Of a stretch of 64,000 bases of DNA, positions 10,807 to 24,100 are shown piece by piece (the stretch's first letter is position 1; every line of letters begins with the position of its first letter). The DNA comes from Anniella stebbinsi (taxonomy: Eukaryota > Chordata > Lepidosauria > Squamata > Anniellidae), in contig JARDYH010000005.1 in assembly GCA_029215795.1 (NCBI GenBank), positions 34,168,001 to 34,232,000 of the forward strand, in the 5' to 3' direction. The notes under the pieces are model-generated. The model was not told the DNA's origin. It saw only the letters and a program-made list of their open reading frames with translations, and searched no databases. The position numbers were made by a program, and so were the translations under genes.

Positions 10807-12525
10807 TGGTATCCAGAGAAAAAAATAGAATTTGATATGAAAATGTATAAATCCTCAAAGCAATGAAAATTGTCCAGTCTATTCTCTAGGTTCAATAAAA
10901 GTTAACTTCATCAGTCCTAGTCCTATTAGCTTCCCCTATTACATAGTCCCATTAATTTGGATTTATTCCAGAAACTGAGTTCAATTGACTCCTTTATCAG
11001 AAACTATAATGAGATGAATATGCACACTGTGGGTAATGAAACTTCAATAGTTTCGCAACAAACTATTAGAGGGGCTTTGTGATTTATTCAGAGAGTTTTA
11101 ATCCATGGTAAAAAGTGATAAGTTTTATCATTAAACTCTGGGTTCATCCCACTAATTAGAAGTGTGTGTGTGTGTTTTCTAGTGCTATAGTGGATGCTAG
11201 ACCAGAAACAAATTTGTGGCTAAACATTCCCCTCTAGAAATTTTGATGTTGAAAATTCTGCTCACATATTTGCTGATTAATGAAGGCATTTAAATACATG
11301 GTATCTTGTTTTTGACCTCTAATGATACTTGTATTTGACATCCAATGATAATTGATTTTAATACTTTGGATAGGATCATGACTTAGTCATATTCAGAGCA
11401 GAGCCACTGAAATGAATATGACTTAATTTAGTCATTTGTATCTTAGGTTATATTGATTCCAGGTTATATTGATTTAGTGAGTCTACTAAAACAATATTGT
11501 TTTCATTAAAAAATCTGAATAACACACAGAAAACAATCAAACAAGGACCAAAACTGGAGCACAACATTACACTGTCTCAATGTGACAACACACACACAAC
11601 ACACACACACACACAGAGAGAAAAATATCCCCCAATAAACTATCTTGTCTAAAATACTGAATAGGTCTAATCCACTGAATTAGAAATACAAATACAATCT
11701 TTCAACCATCCATATCTTACTGTGTTATAGAGCCCCCGCCACAGGGAAACATAGGTGATAGCACATAGTTGATTCTGGGCAGTAGTTGATAGCTGAAAAA
11801 CAGTAGCTTGTGAATATTGGTTTCAACTCTCAGGGCTACTAATGCTCCCTTAGCACCATACAATTTAATAGTATAGGCCTACTGCCCCAATTTACTCTTG
11901 TAGTTGAGAATGTATCATAGTGATGATGGATACATGTAATGGGATCCAAGAAAGATATGGGTACAGTCTACAAGCATTTAAGTCAACGTAGCTGGATTTA
12001 AGAGAAATTATTAATTACATTAAAATGAAGGGAACTGAGGTGGTTTAAATCAAGAAAATGTTGGCTTTGCCATAACATGTCTGTACACCTTAAGAGCTCC
12101 CAAATTAACTGTGAGCCTAAGTTTCAATTTTTGTGTATAACTAGCAAGACTTGCACCCATCATTCATTGCTGTCAGACCACTCACTGAAATCCTGGACTA
12201 AACACTGTCCCGTTACAAACATACTTCTCTGTTTGCCTGCTGAATTAGCTACCACACATTCATTAATGATTGGGTCATTTTGCATGTGTACATACATACA
12301 GCAAAGGCACCCCACACAGAAAGCTATAAATTACTACTTCATTGCTGAAATGTAAATATTTTTAAATGGAGCCAATGAAAGATTCGAAGTGGTGCAGAGA
12401 AGGAAAAGGGGGTGAAGTGTTTGGTGTATATAGGGAATGGAATGTTTTATCCTGAAAGTTTATGCTTGGGGTATTTAAAGAGAAATGTTTTGGAAAGAAA
12501 TGGCGCATCTTTCTGTTCCATGTGT

Positions 12526-12615
12526 CACACACACACACACACACACACACGTACTAAGTTGCTGGTCAACCCTTTTTAAACATGGCTCATGACTGTTATG
12601 TGTGTGTGTGTGTGT
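12526..12615. repeat. Paired CA and TG microsatellites
   Basis: A CA run at 12526-12550 is followed after about 48 bp by a TG run at 12598-12615. The two runs are complementary and could pair as a hairpin. Confidence 0.9.
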
Positions 12616-14226
12616 ACAATGCCACCTTACCAACAACAAGGATGCAGTGTATTTGAAAAAGGTCCTGCACAGCCTGAAACGTCTAAAAGTTGTGAATTCA
12701 GAGTTTCTCCAAGGTGTCAAACTTTGCCATCAGCAAAATATACATTTAGAACAAGCCCTTGTGTGTTTGTGTGTGGTTATAGTGGCAAATTCAATCAAGA
12801 TTTGGTTTCTTCTCATTTTGACCATTGCACTCTTACTCGGTGTGACAGGAAAATGGATGCCTTCTTTTCTGATGTTACAGTGTTACAAAATGTGGCCATG
12901 CGTTCTAGGCATAAACAAAACACACTCGGTGCCAGCAAATGTTTAGAATGACAAGGGGGAAACTGATGAGCTTTGAAATAAATCTCTACTACCGCTAAAG
13001 GAGAGGGGCTGTACTCTGAGCCTTCGCCTCCTCCATTGTGGTGGGAAGGGGTTGTTGATGTACTTCTTCAAATCCACGAAGAGGAGGTTTTGAGGCTAGT
13101 GAAACCAGAGCCGTTTTAGAATGTACATTAGCAGGGTGAGCTGAATTGTTACTACGGTGCACTATGGGAGGTGGATTCTTTCCTACTTTTCTTGATCTGT
13201 ATTTGAGTTTGGATTCAGTTGCTGAGCCTCTTACTGGCTCATGACAATTATGAGCCAATAGGTGCCATTGATGTCAGTGGACAGCAATTATACCTTTTCT
13301 AACTCTGTGATTTCCACAATCTGCCATGCAGGTCACTAGGGGATTATTGTGGAATCAGCACTGCTCCTGTTAGGCTTCAGGAAATTGAGTGCAATAGTGA
13401 AGTGCACCTGCCCCTCCACTCCCCCAAATAACTTGTCCAGATGAGCCCCTAAACCCTTGTCTTCTTAGATCTGGCACCTGAACACCTAACATCCATTGCT
13501 AGGCATCCTTTTAAACAAGAAACATTTAGGATTAGCTGATCTAGCACCACATTTTTCAAGATGGAAGAAGATGTGGTGCCTGCATCTTTTGTTCTCCCTC
13601 CTCCTAATTGGATAAAAAAAATGGTCCAGTATTCTGTGACCATTCTACCACTCACAGCCCAGTGTCTCCTTATTGGCCCAAGAGATGATGTACCCACAGC
13701 AAGAAGCATAGGCATGTGAGTAGTGATGAGTGACACAATTTTACTCCACCACGAGGCACCACTAGGCAGAGTACTTTCCGCTTTGTGTGCACTCTGTCCC
13801 ATTTATGTTGGAAAGGCTTGGTTCATTTTCTTACTTATGAAGGCTCACTCAAACAAACAAAAAATTGGCTTTCTGGTCTAGAATGTGAAAATGAAATTGA
13901 TCGAATACCATCCATCCAAATTGTGATCTAGATAGCTGGTAGCGTGTGTTTTATGAAACAGAAACCTCTTCTGAAAAGGGTAGCATTTATCAGCCTTATT
14001 CAGGTGGTAAAATGTTTGCACAATCAGAGGAGAATGGGAACATGCTTGCTGATTCTGATCCCTCCTTGGCCCAGCTCCATTGCCCTCCATGGATTGAAGG
14101 TTGAAAAGCTGCAGTGGGAAGCCTGTTGTAAGCTGCCTGTGCAGTATAGAATCCTGATTGCGTGGGGTTCCAAGTTGTGTGGGGAGCCTACACGAGTAGA
14201 GCAGGTTCCGCACTACAGACCTTAGG

Positions 14227-14415
14227 GGATGGGCTGTGGCTAAGTGGTAGAACACCTGTTTCGTGTGCAAGAGGTTCCAGGATTGATCCCCAGCATCTCC
14301 AGGTAGAACTGGAAAAACTTCTGCTTGAAACCCTGGAGAACCACTGCTGCCAACCAGTGTCGACAATACTGGGCTAGATGGACCAAGAGATACTAAGTCA
14401 GACTTCCTAGGTTCC
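14227..14415 (+). mobile_element. tRNA-derived SINE
   Basis: The head is tRNA-like. It has a Pol III A box (GTGGCTAAGTGG) and a B-box-like GGATTGATCC, a layout close to a tRNA-Ala gene. A non-tRNA body follows with the GAAACCCTGGAGAACCACTG and CTGGGCTAGATGGACCAA blocks, a SINE type seen in reptiles as I recall. There is no tRNA 3' half, so it is not a tRNA gene. Confidence 0.75.
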
Positions 14416-15803
14416 TAGGACCTTCCTATACATGTGAAGGGTGGCAGGGCCAAGCAGTGGGGCAGAAATAAGGGGAGTGTAGGGCCAGCTTGTGTATCCC
14501 AGTGTTCATATATGAGGGCTTTCATGCCTGAATAGGGCTATAGCTTCTCTTCTCCCCCAGAGAAAAGACATCTTAAGCAAAACGTGGGAGACACATTAAA
14601 TGCCAGGACCAGCCTGACTAGAAAAGTGCCCCATGCAGTAGCTTGAGATGGCAATAGGTTTAGGTTTGCCACTCCACCAGCATAGCATCCAAGAGGGGCG
14701 CCCACAATCTTTTGCAATGCCCCAGAGGATGCTGGGGCACAACATTTTTGATTGTGTGGTGCAGTCACATGGGATGTAGAGTGTCTTGGGATGACCCTGT
14801 GTAATGCCATCTGGCCTTGTTTGTATATAGCAATTTGGCTGTTTATTGGTTGTCCTTGTTCTAATTCTTATTGTAACTTGTTGCTATCCATGCAACTAAG
14901 TGTTTAAAAGTTTCAACTTTGGTACATTAAATGCACAATTTTGTGTGCCTAAAAACTCTGTACATACACAGATGCACAATAAATACTGTGTTAAATGTCA
15001 TCTGGGGATTTTGCATCCCAAACAATATTTTCATGTATATGTCTCTTGAAAAAATGTTTTAAAATACTGCTGTATCTCATGTGCCTCTTCACTTGTGTGT
15101 TTTGGAAAGAGGCCTGGCTCTTACACAAAATAGTAAATGAATCTAATTTTCGACAACATGTATTTTTGATAACTTCAAATGTATGAAATACTATTTTAAA
15201 GAAAATTTGATCAGAAAATATTAATTCTATTTGAGCTAAATGTGTATTCATAGCCATAAAAGTTGTTGGGTTTTGTTTTAAAATTAAATATTATTTTGTG
15301 TCTAATAAGATACCATGGACAGGGAGTCCTTTTGAAATTTTGAAGACTTGAAATGCTGTTTTACTTCTTCTTTAAATTACATTCTCAGATTATTTTTCTC
15401 TCCAATATTTAAAGAAACATAAACTACAGATTCAGTTCTTGGATCGCTTCACCATTGCAAATCCTATTCATTCTCACAGGGTTTGCAAAGTTGCCACGCT
15501 TTTAGAATTGAGCTCCATGTTACCATATATACTTGTGTGGAATACAAAGATCCCTCCCCCACAATTTTTTTTTTATAGGATTGCTGATTGGGGACTACCC
15601 CCTTTCTGTGGGACCACCCGATGGAACCACCCCCTTTCTGTCCTCTCCATGGTCACCTTTGCAACCTCTGAGAGGCAGCCAACAAATTTCTTTCCACCAC
15701 AGCTGCAAGGGGGTAAGGAGCTTGGATGCTGAGTCCAAAGTCAGAATGCCATCTCCATCCTCAGATCCAGGTATCCGAAGTATCCTATGGCTCTCCAGAC
15801 TCT
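14416..15803. other. No gene seen
   Basis: AT-rich unique sequence in its first two thirds, then mixed sequence from 15440. Open frames of 97 and 165 codons overlap here but lack splice signals and familiar sequence. Confidence 0.55.
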
Positions 15804-16306
15804 GGCCATGTCTACACAATGTTTTTTCCCCCGGGGTCATTCCTGGGTCGTCCCTGTGTGTCCAAATGACACACAGGGTATCCTGGGAGCAGGCAGGGAT
15901 GACCCCTCCATTTTCATGGGATAACTGGTTCCCCAGTTACCCCGATTTTCCCTGCAGTCCCGGGACCATCCCGAGGACTGGAGGCAGTGTGGGTGCCCAT
16001 CCTGGCTTCTTCCCTCCTCCCCGTGAGTAGCGGAGGTCATCAAGAGGGAAGGAGCCAGTCCAGGGGTAGTCCAGGGACAACGGAGGGGGGAGGGGGAGGG
16101 GGGCTTTTTAAAAAATAAAATGCATGTTTCGGTGGAGCACAATTGCGCTCCTGGCTCCGGTGTTTTTTTTAAGAAATGGCACCCACAACATCCCTGTTTG
16201 TTTCCAGGATATTGCACTGAAGTTTTTACGCTGGGGGATGATCCCAGAAGCAGTTAAGTCTGGGATCGTCCCCCCTCCCCAAAGGCCCTTAGGTGTAGAA
16301 AGGGCC
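15804..16306. mobile_element. Harbinger-like MITE, GGCCATGTCTACAC termini
   Basis: The left end GGCCATGTCTACAC and right end GTGTAGAAAGGGCC form imperfect terminal inverted repeats over 503 bp. The 3-bp flanks are TCT and TGT, one base short of a perfect target duplication. The interior is GC-rich with repeated CCCGGG-type and GGGATGATCC-type words in both orientations. No transposase is encoded. Confidence 0.6.
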
Positions 16307-16421
16307 TGTGTCTAGGGGCCGTAGGATTGCTCTCTTAACTACCTCGCCCCACCCAACTGACAACATGGTTGCTGTAGACTGGGACGATCAAGGAAACAGG
16401 ACAGAAGATCTATATTACAGT

Positions 16422-16788
16422 TAGAGATGTCAGAAAAATCTGCCACAGATTCAAATATGTTTTGGATTTATATGAATCCAAACTTGCAGATTACACAGCA
16501 AACCAATTTTTTCTGAATCACAGTCTGCAGACTTGCAGAACGTTCTCCCCCCCCCCCCATTTTGGGGGGTGGGGGGGTGAGTAAGATTTGAGATAATGCA
16601 CATTAGCACTGGTTTGCATTAACGAATGTGCATTTCTGCAAGTGGAATGTGCAAATTAATGCAAGTAGAATGAAATTCAGTTTTTTAAAAAATCTGATTC
16701 CATCAATGAGGGGACTATAGAACAAAAGACACCTGACAATCCGCAAAACACAAAACTGAATGGATGTAACAAAATCCATACATCTCTA
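16422..16788. mobile_element. hAT MITE with TAGAGATG ends
   Basis: The ends TAGAGATG and CATCTCTA are inverted repeats. The 8-bp flanks ATTACAGT (16414-16421) and ATTACAGG (16789-16796) match at seven of eight positions, as expected for a hAT target duplication. The interior has repeated GCAGATT and TGCATT words and poly-C/G runs. Its ends resemble the TAGGGATGTGCAC family further right. Confidence 0.75.
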
Positions 16789-16796
16789 ATTACAGG

Positions 16797-18547
16797 TCAA
16801 GCACCAGGAAGTACCATTTGAAGCACGTAATGTAATGAAATTAACCATCACTGCAAGGGTGGATTTTCATTTCCTTTTTTGTTTCGGAATGAGAGCTTTG
16901 TATGCCAGTATATATGTTAATAAATTTCCATGCTGAAGTCACCCACTTTATAACACTGTAAGTCTCCCAGGCAAATCAAACGTGTGTACTGTGTAGACTT
17001 CTAACCTCCACCAAGAGCATTTTTAAACACATTTGGCTGTTTTAATATAACGGAAAAGATTTTACAAAAAGGCAGCCAAGCAGCCTTGGTCAAAAGCATT
17101 CTAATAACATCACATGTCCTTCCCTGAGTTTTTAATTTTTAAAAGATGACAGTTTTGTTGCATGTACCAAGCTAAGCAAACATGAATAATGAAACCTTTT
17201 ATAGTAACATTAAGGTGATTTACACACACACCACAAGCCATGCCACTAAAAAAAAAACTAGTATGTGTGCATGTGTCTTTAATGACTTTTGTGCATTTCT
17301 GCATGGGCCATGATGCATTTGGGGAGGTTGCTCTGTTGATTGTTTCTGCCCATCAGAGTTTATGATTTCTTTTCCCAAGACGCAATTGGGATGAGCATTT
17401 ACATCTCCCACAAAAACTCTTTTCCAAACTGTCATGTCTCTTGTTATGAAGGAAGGACTGTGATATTTTCTAACTGCCTCTGTGTTGTACACTGAAATGC
17501 TTTAAAACCAACTGGAGAAAAAACAACTGTGAAATGAACCAGCTTTAATGGCATGTTTGTGACTTGCTCTTCTGACAGCAACAACCGTTTAATGTTTCCG
17601 TTTTCTTATTCAAATGTGTTGTCTTTTCCCAGGTAAAATGTCGCTTTTCCTTAATAACCTTACTTTATTTTTAAATTTGTCTTCAAATAATAAAAAAAAA
17701 TCTTTTCAAAAAACAAAAAAAACCACAAGGAGATTTAAATCGTTTTATTAACATGTTTTTCATATCTTGCGTGGCTTTCGAGGGATTCTTTTATCAACTT
17801 GAAGAAATCTTTTGAGCTTGGCATTTGATGGTCAATTAATTATTCACAGGGTATCCTGTGATTCTAGAGTTCCCGTATTTTTCACCACGGATGGAAAAGC
17901 AGTTAATCATTCCCTTTCCAAGTAGAGCTGTTGACATCAGCATCACAGACCCCCTGCCTGACTGCATTTCCCTTTTGTTTAGAAGACTGGATAAGAACAT
18001 TAGATTTCACTGCAGGATTGGCATATGCTACTTTCTCTCAGTCCATCCACTCACACGCACACACTCTCCACCAGCAATATGGCTCTAACCTCACTGCACT
18101 CCTTTGCAGGGGTGACAAAAGCCATGATCTCTAGACCACGGAAACACCCGAATTACAATATGGGGAAGGGCTTCATTTGCATGATCACTGCGTAAGAAAG
18201 GTTGGAGGGAGCATGAATGCCTGTTGCCTTTTGCGTCTTATGCCCATCAGCTGTGTATGGTGATGCTGGGCTCTGTTTGATTTGGTAGGTCACAAGCTGT
18301 GCAGGACCTATGCAGAAGCCAGCACCCTACCGCTTCATCCAGGTTGACCGCCATGTGGAGAAAATCCTACTTAATGTTTCAGGCTATGCAATTGTGTGCT
18401 TAAAGCCTTTCTGCTTATGTTGCCTGTTGAACTATCCTTGGGAGTGTCTATACAACACCGCTTTGCTTGCTGAGTTCCTCAAAACTGCACAGCATCGCTG
18501 CTGCGAGGTGATATTGATAACACTACACATCAGGCAGCAGTTCTGAT
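16797..18547. other. Unique DNA, possible conserved non-coding stretch
   Basis: No exon is recognisable. The part from about 17500 to 17860 is AT-rich, free of repeats I know, and contains homeodomain-type TTAATTA and TAATAACC words. It could be a conserved non-coding element, but nothing here proves conservation. Confidence 0.3.
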
Positions 18548-18890
18548 GTCCATTCAGCTTGAGATAGCCAATCCCAATCTCAAGGATATTTCCTGGGAAG
18601 TAAACCCAACTGAGTTCAACAGTTCACTGTGTTCCCAAATAAGTGTGGCTAGGATTGCATGTGCAAAGCACAATCCCATGTGTGCTGTTTCGTCAAAAGG
18701 AAGCCCCATCCTAATTTCTATGAGGCTGAGTCCTGCTAGAAATGCATAGAACTGCAGACTTAGTGTGCAATCCGATGTAGGTCTGCTAAAAGTAAATCCA
18801 CCAAGAGCTATGAGAGTTGTGTGGATAGCAAGACAGTCTCTAGCTGCAGCTCTATGCAGGCTTACCTGGGAGTAAGCCACAATTACCACC
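18548..18890. repeat. Cluster of short GCAATCC/AAGTAAACCCA repeat copies
   Basis: Several overlapping, diverged copies of the short repeat that appears more cleanly at 38492-38556 and 43808-43895. Shared words are TAAACCCAACTGAGTTCAAC, AGGATTGCA and the GGAGTAAGCC end. Confidence 0.35.
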
Positions 18891-19370
18891 ATGGGACTTG
18901 ATTCCGAGTTGTTCATCAGTGGGGAAGGAGACACCACTGGCTCCGAGGCTTCAGAAAGAGCAGAGCTTGATCTCTCCCCACCCCGAATACGGATCTCCTC
19001 TTCATCTGGCCAGATTCCTGATCTGCATTCTTTTAAAGAAGATCCCCACTTGTCTGCAAGCAGTCAATTCAATCTCCCCCAAACTGAAGCCACCACTGAC
19101 GAAGAAACAACGTGGTGGCATCAGAGCAATTGAAAAAGCTGCAGGAAATTGACTCTTTGAAAAAGTGTAGTTTGCAGGGGGTGGAGCCTGATGTGGCCAC
19201 GAGTTCGCTGCTGCATCATATAAATAACACAGCACCACTGCACAGTGTTGGTGGGGTTTATAGACCGTATACACAAACCCCTTGTCTTATCAGTTCAGAT
19301 TCTACACAGGAGTTGATAACTTAACTGGCATATTAACAGGGTTCTATACCTGCAGCAGGGGATTTCCCCC

Positions 19371-19374
19371 ACAC

Positions 19375-19410
<36 letters not shown>

Positions 19411-19412
19411 CA
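19371..19412. repeat. (CA)n microsatellite
   Basis: A CA dinucleotide run with two CATA interruptions at its left side. Confidence 0.95.
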
Positions 19413-19442
19413 AGCTAAAACTAAAGATGGAGAGGGGTATAT

Positions 19443-19767
19443 CAGGTGTGGAGAACTGGTTTCAGCCCAAGGGCCAAATTCAATTTTGGAGATGCTCTCA
19501 AGCTGCAGTTGAGTGGAGGGTGGGACCAAAGGCAAAGCGGGTGGGATCAAAATGCAAATATTGCCAGCATATTTTACCTTCAAGGTCTTACTGCTAGCAA
19601 TCAAGCCTTAGGAGAGCCGTTTAAACCTTTTAGGATGGGGGGAAAACAGCACAAATGCCAAGAAATCACAAGGGGAAAGGGGTGGGGCCACAAGAAGGGG
19701 GTGGGGCCATTTGGAGAAACCCAGAGGACTGGCTTGGGACTCCCGGGCCTCATGTTCTGTACCCTTG
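19443..19767. mobile_element. hAT MITE with perfect 8-bp TSD
   Basis: The 325-bp element starts CAGGTGTGGAGAAC and ends GTTCTGTACCCTTG, imperfect inverted repeats of hAT type. Perfect 8-bp duplications GGGTATAT flank it at 19435-19442 and 19768-19775. It has no transposase. The interior includes several GGGTGGGGCCA-type words. Confidence 0.8.
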
Positions 19768-19775
19768 GGGTATAT

Positions 19776-21334
19776 GGAGGCTGGGCTGCATTTAAGAAAA
19801 CAGAGCTCAGTTAATTCAGTGTGCCTGAATAGTATGCAGGAACAATTCAAGAGGCTGCTTAATCTACCCAGCCCTAAATGCCGTGTCAGTTATAGTGAGA
19901 GAGTCTACCCCACACACCACTGTGGCCTTTAGATGAGATCCAAGCAACTTAATAAACATTGTTACTTGCATAGAGACTCTTGGACAGGGTGGGAGATCCA
20001 GTTGAACTTTCTAAGTGGAGAGCTGATAAATTCTTAATTAATTTTCCTATGTGGTTTTCAGCAATAATTTAGGCAGAAACATCTACATCCCTCAACCAAT
20101 TGCCTTTTCAGTTCTTTCCCCGCTCCATTGCTGCTAAAAACATTCAGAAATACATTTAAAATGACAGAACGTTGAACATTTTGTAAAGGGGAGGATTCAC
20201 TAACTGAATGAAACATTTTATGCACTGAAAGTGAACGCGGCATTTCACCATTCTTACGGAAGGGGGTTTGCATTTGTATATATTAGGTTCATGGTATTGA
20301 ACCAGAGGCCCAAGCAAGGTGCAATTAGGGAACCCACTTTTATTGGAGGAACCCATTCTCTGTAACTAGAAAGGGAAATGGCACAAAACCAATCAATTTT
20401 CAGGGCTGTAACTGTAATGACAGCAGGAAATGAGGCATGTCTAACCAAGACTCATTCATAAATTAGTCATTCCTTTTGCTGGTTGCACTGTTGTTCTAAC
20501 TATAGCTAGACATGTCAAATTTCTAGAAATTTTGATGATATTGGGGGGGGGGAGCCTTTCCCCCTTCTAGTCCCCCTCACTGTCCTCTTCCCAGTTTTCT
20601 GTGCTTCTTCTGAAAAAGTGAAATTCAGGCAAAAGGTGAAACTTTTGCCATATTTACTTGATTGCCAATGCCAAATTTGGTTCTACCCTGTCAGCTCCTC
20701 AGTAAACTTCAGAATAGGCTTGCCTAAGTATTGCCATGTTGATAAGGAAAATAATGTATGCATCTAGCAAAACAACTATATGCATTTCATCGATTTAAAG
20801 AGCAGGTTTCCATAAACAGGTTTCTTGTATAAGGTTTACAGAAAAGACTGCATGTGCAGTGAAGGCAAGGAAGCAGGGTGGTTTCGTGGCTGTTCACTGG
20901 TGATGAGCAAATATTCTGCATGCTCTCAGAGGTACTTCCTTTTATATTTTCATATGTTTTGGGGCTGAGCTTAGCATGGAAAATGGGGTCCGGGTCTGAT
21001 CTCTGGCTCAAATTAAGCTCTGCTGGAACCCCAGGGCTTCAAGATTCAGTGAAAGTGAATGTCACAAAAGAGGAGGAAAGGAGCATTTCAAGATTCTGTT
21101 TCAAAGAACTACTGATGGAGGAGTAGCCATGTTAGTCCACTGAAACAAAAGAACCGTAACTCCTGTAGATAGCAGATACAGTTGCCTCTTATGTACAAAA
21201 GCTCCTCCCACCAAATGCCTAAAGCTCAGCCCTCTCTTTCGGAAGAGGGTCGGCCTCAAATTTCAAAAGGCCTGTTAACATGATCTTTGAGTGAATGATA
21301 GCCATAGCAAAAAGTTACCTGACAAACCTACAGG
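19776..21334. other. No gene seen
   Basis: Unique AT-rich sequence with a short G run near 20545. Open frames are short and unsupported. Confidence 0.55.
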
Positions 21335-21620
21335 CAGGGCCGGTTCAAGACCTTTTGCTAAACTGAGGCAAATGTCAAAATGGCACCCCCTCCCAATTCC
21401 ACATCCAGACAAACTGAATTTTACTCCAGCACTGACAACTTTACTTCAACACTGTTGTATATTGCAGAACAGGCTACATGGTACATGCAGTTTTGTCCTC
21501 TGACAAATGGGAATGACCAGAGGGCTTAGGAAGAATGGTCCAGGAGCTGCCATTGCTGGGCCAAAGCATCTATCACCTGAGGCACTTGCCTCACTGTGCC
21601 TAATGGGAGGGCCAGCCCTG
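21335..21620. mobile_element. hAT MITE, CAGGGCCGG family
   Basis: The left end CAGGGCCGGTTC and right end GGGCCAGCCCTG are inverted repeats. The 8-bp flanks CCTACAGG and CCTGCAGC agree at six positions. Interior wording (ACTGAGGCAAATG, GCACTTGCCTCA) is shared with the copies at 25958 and 45299. Confidence 0.65.
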
Positions 21621-22367
21621 CCTGCAGCTGCCAGCCAGTGAACTGCCACACACAGGGTTCCATTGCCAGCATAGCAGCAAATGCTTGAAAAGTGACATAT
21701 GCACTGGATTGCCAAACATTAAATCCTGTATATAGATGCACACAACCAGGTCTGTTGTAAGCTGAGAGGCAACATGGAAAGGTTAACACTTCCTTTCATT
21801 TATTCATAAAAGCAATTTACTACAGTACATAATACCGATAATACTTGAATAACCATTATGTCATTTAAGTTTAAACCATATAATATCCACAGCTTTTATC
21901 CTAAAAGTCTAAGCAAACATGCAGTCCAAATAAGGCCTTATAACTCTAAGGAGTTCAAAAGATATGTCTATACATCTCTTAATTAAATCAAGGAGACTAT
22001 TGAACTAATACTCTAAATAGAGCAATAAGAATTCTAGGCAAAGTAGCAAAGTGATGGTGGCTCTGGAGGAGTGGAAAAGGGGAAATGTATCCTTTTTCCT
22101 TACTCCTGAAACATCCCCATATAGCACAGGGAGGGAAGCTTTTGAAACATTTATGGCATATATTTCTCCTAATCCTCTCATCTCAGATACAAGCCATTTT
22201 TCTCTTTTCTCCCTGCCTGCATTTTCCTTTCCCTCCCACTCTGATGCACACCAACTAGATGGGCGAAAAGCCCATTTAGCGTAAATGCAGAGCAGGAGCA
22301 GCACAGAGGTGAAGATCACCTCTATAGCTTCTCTTGCTCTGCACTGGATGCTTGAAAGCCTCCAAGT
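21621..22367. other. No gene seen
   Basis: AT-rich unique DNA. A - strand open frame of 135 codons overlaps the MITE to the right and looks like chance. Confidence 0.5.
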
Positions 22368-22900
22368 TAGGGTGACCATATGAAAAGGAGGACAGCAGGC
22401 CCTCTTTTGCATCTGTTCACTCTAGTATAGCTTAGGGTGACCAGATAAAATCCAGGTCAGGGCTCCTGTAACTTTAACAGTTGTAGAGAAAAGGGAATTT
22501 CAGCCAGTGTCATTTGTATGCAATTAGTTCCTGGTGAAATTCCCTCTTCATCACAACAGTTAAAGGTGCATGCACTATACTAGAGTGACCATATACAAAA
22601 GAAGGCAGGGCCCCTACAATTTTAACTGTTGTGATGAAGAGGGAATTTCACCAGGAACTAATTGCATACAAATGACACTGGCTGAAATTCCCTTTTCTCT
22701 ACAACTGTTAAAGTTACAGGAGCCCTGACCTGGATTTTATCTGGTCACCCTAGTATAGCTCCTACAGCTTTAACTGTTGTGATGAAGAGGGCATTTCACC
22801 AGATGCTGCAGGTATACAAATGACACCTGACAAAATTCCTTTTTCTATACAACTGTTAAAGACACAGGAGCCCTGTCCTCATTTTCATATAATCACCCTA
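22368..22900. mobile_element. hAT MITE type A, host of a nested copy
   Basis: It starts TAGGGTGACCATATG and ends AATCACCCTA. Its left half has lost an internal piece and a type B element sits inside it at 22433-22752. The remaining right half shows the type A internal wording ACAAATGACACCTGACAAAA. The outer flanks do not give a clear 8-bp duplication. Confidence 0.8.
22433..22752. mobile_element. hAT MITE type B (320 bp), nested, perfect TSD
   Basis: Exactly 320 bp, starting TAGGGTGACCAGATAAAATC and ending in its reverse complement. Perfect 8-bp duplications GTATAGCT lie at 22425-22432 and 22753-22760. Internally the CTTTAACAGTTGTAGAGAAAA and GATGAAGAGGGAATTTCACC blocks are mirrored, so the whole element is close to a palindrome. 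No coding capacity. Confidence 0.92.
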
Positions 22901-23663
22901 AGTTTGGAAGCTTACGAGCATCAGGATAGGATTGCACCCTTAGTAGATTCTTCATCAGCACTTTAGTCATTTAATCAATTAACTAAACACATGTAAATTT
23001 ATATGTGCATAAAATCAAACATTTCTGATCAAGGATCAGCTGTTTGGAAGGAGCATGGATGGTATTATTGCCCTCTCCACACTGTGAGTTCTGGACTTTC
23101 TTCTCTGCATGGAAGGAAGGGTTAAGATTTAAGTGCCACCAGCAGCTGTTATTCAGAAGTGCCCTGCCTTGGTATAAAAATGTTTTGCTGGATCTCATGT
23201 GGTTGGATGGTTGGGTGGATGTAAGAGAGAATTTGCCAGCTCAGCTGACTTGAGAGATGGGGAAGAGTCAACCTCTCATAGTTTGCACTGGGCTGGGAGA
23301 TGTTCAGAGAGGTAAAAGCAGATTCCAATTGCCTTGGAGTGTGGCCCAGCCATGCAGTATAGGAAGAACCAATCCTGGCCTTCTCCTGACAGGCAGGGTT
23401 TCCTCTTTTGGAAACTCCCTAACTGTAAATGCTGCTGCTCTTGCATAAAAATCCCTGTACCTATCCTACTGAAACTTGGAAGCTTGATTCCCTCAGAAAG
23501 GGCAACAATCTCTGCAACTTTCATATAATTCCTCCAAGAAATGAAACACTTATCAGCAGTTAACTTTTTTAAAAAAAATCAAAATATAAAAATTTGGAGA
23601 CATAATCTCTTCACAAGGGACTACTATGCCTGCACAGAGCAAAAAACAAGTTATAGTCACTGT

Positions 23664-23748
23664 ATCTATTTATTTATTCATTTATTTATTTACTTGTTTA
23701 CTTATTACATGTCTATACTGTCCACTAGCCAAAGCGTTCTGGGCAGTG
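23664..23748 (-). mobile_element. L2-type LINE 3' tip, reverse
   Basis: A TTTA tetranucleotide run is followed by CTGTCCACTAGCCAAAGCG, matching the 3' tip seen on the - strand at 10024. Confidence 0.6.
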
Positions 23749-23786
23749 TGCAACAATTGCTTGTTGATTTCCAGTAGTAGTTAACA

Positions 23787-24092
23787 TAGGGTGACCAGAT
23801 AAAATCCAGGTCAGGGCTCATGTAACTTTAACAGTTGTAGAGAAAAGTGTCATTTGTATGCAATTAGTTCCTGGTGAAATTCCCTCTTCAACACAACTGT
23901 TAAAGTTACAGGGGCCCTGTCTTCTTTTGTATATAGTCACTCTAGTATAGTGCCTGCAACTTTAACTGTTGTGATGAAAAGGGAATTTCACCAGGAACTC
24001 ATTGCATAATAATGACTCTGGCTGAAATTCCCTTTTCTCTACAACTGTAAAAGTTACATGAGCCCTGACCTGCATTTTATCTGGTCACCCTA
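23787..24092. mobile_element. hAT MITE type B, perfect TSD
   Basis: 306 bp with TAGGGTGACCAG ends and perfect AGTTAACA duplications at 23779-23786 and 24093-24100. It lacks the GGGAATTTCAGCCA block next to the left inner repeat, which explains its shorter length. Confidence 0.92.
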
Positions 24093-24100
24093 AGTTAACA

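Larger units (their letters stand above)
10346..14226. other. Unique AT-rich DNA, no gene seen
   Basis: No convincing exon. Apart from the microsatellites listed separately, I see a CA-rich patch at 11587-11615 and chance open frames up to 162 codons on the - strand near 13878-14366 that resemble no protein I know. Confidence 0.55.

Noticed and set aside
13449..13802. 117-codon open frame on the - strand
   Set aside because: No familiar sequence, no splice signals, composition like the surrounding non-coding DNA.
14227..14300. tRNA-Ala-like gene
   Set aside because: Only the 5' half with A and B boxes is tRNA-like; the rest is SINE body.
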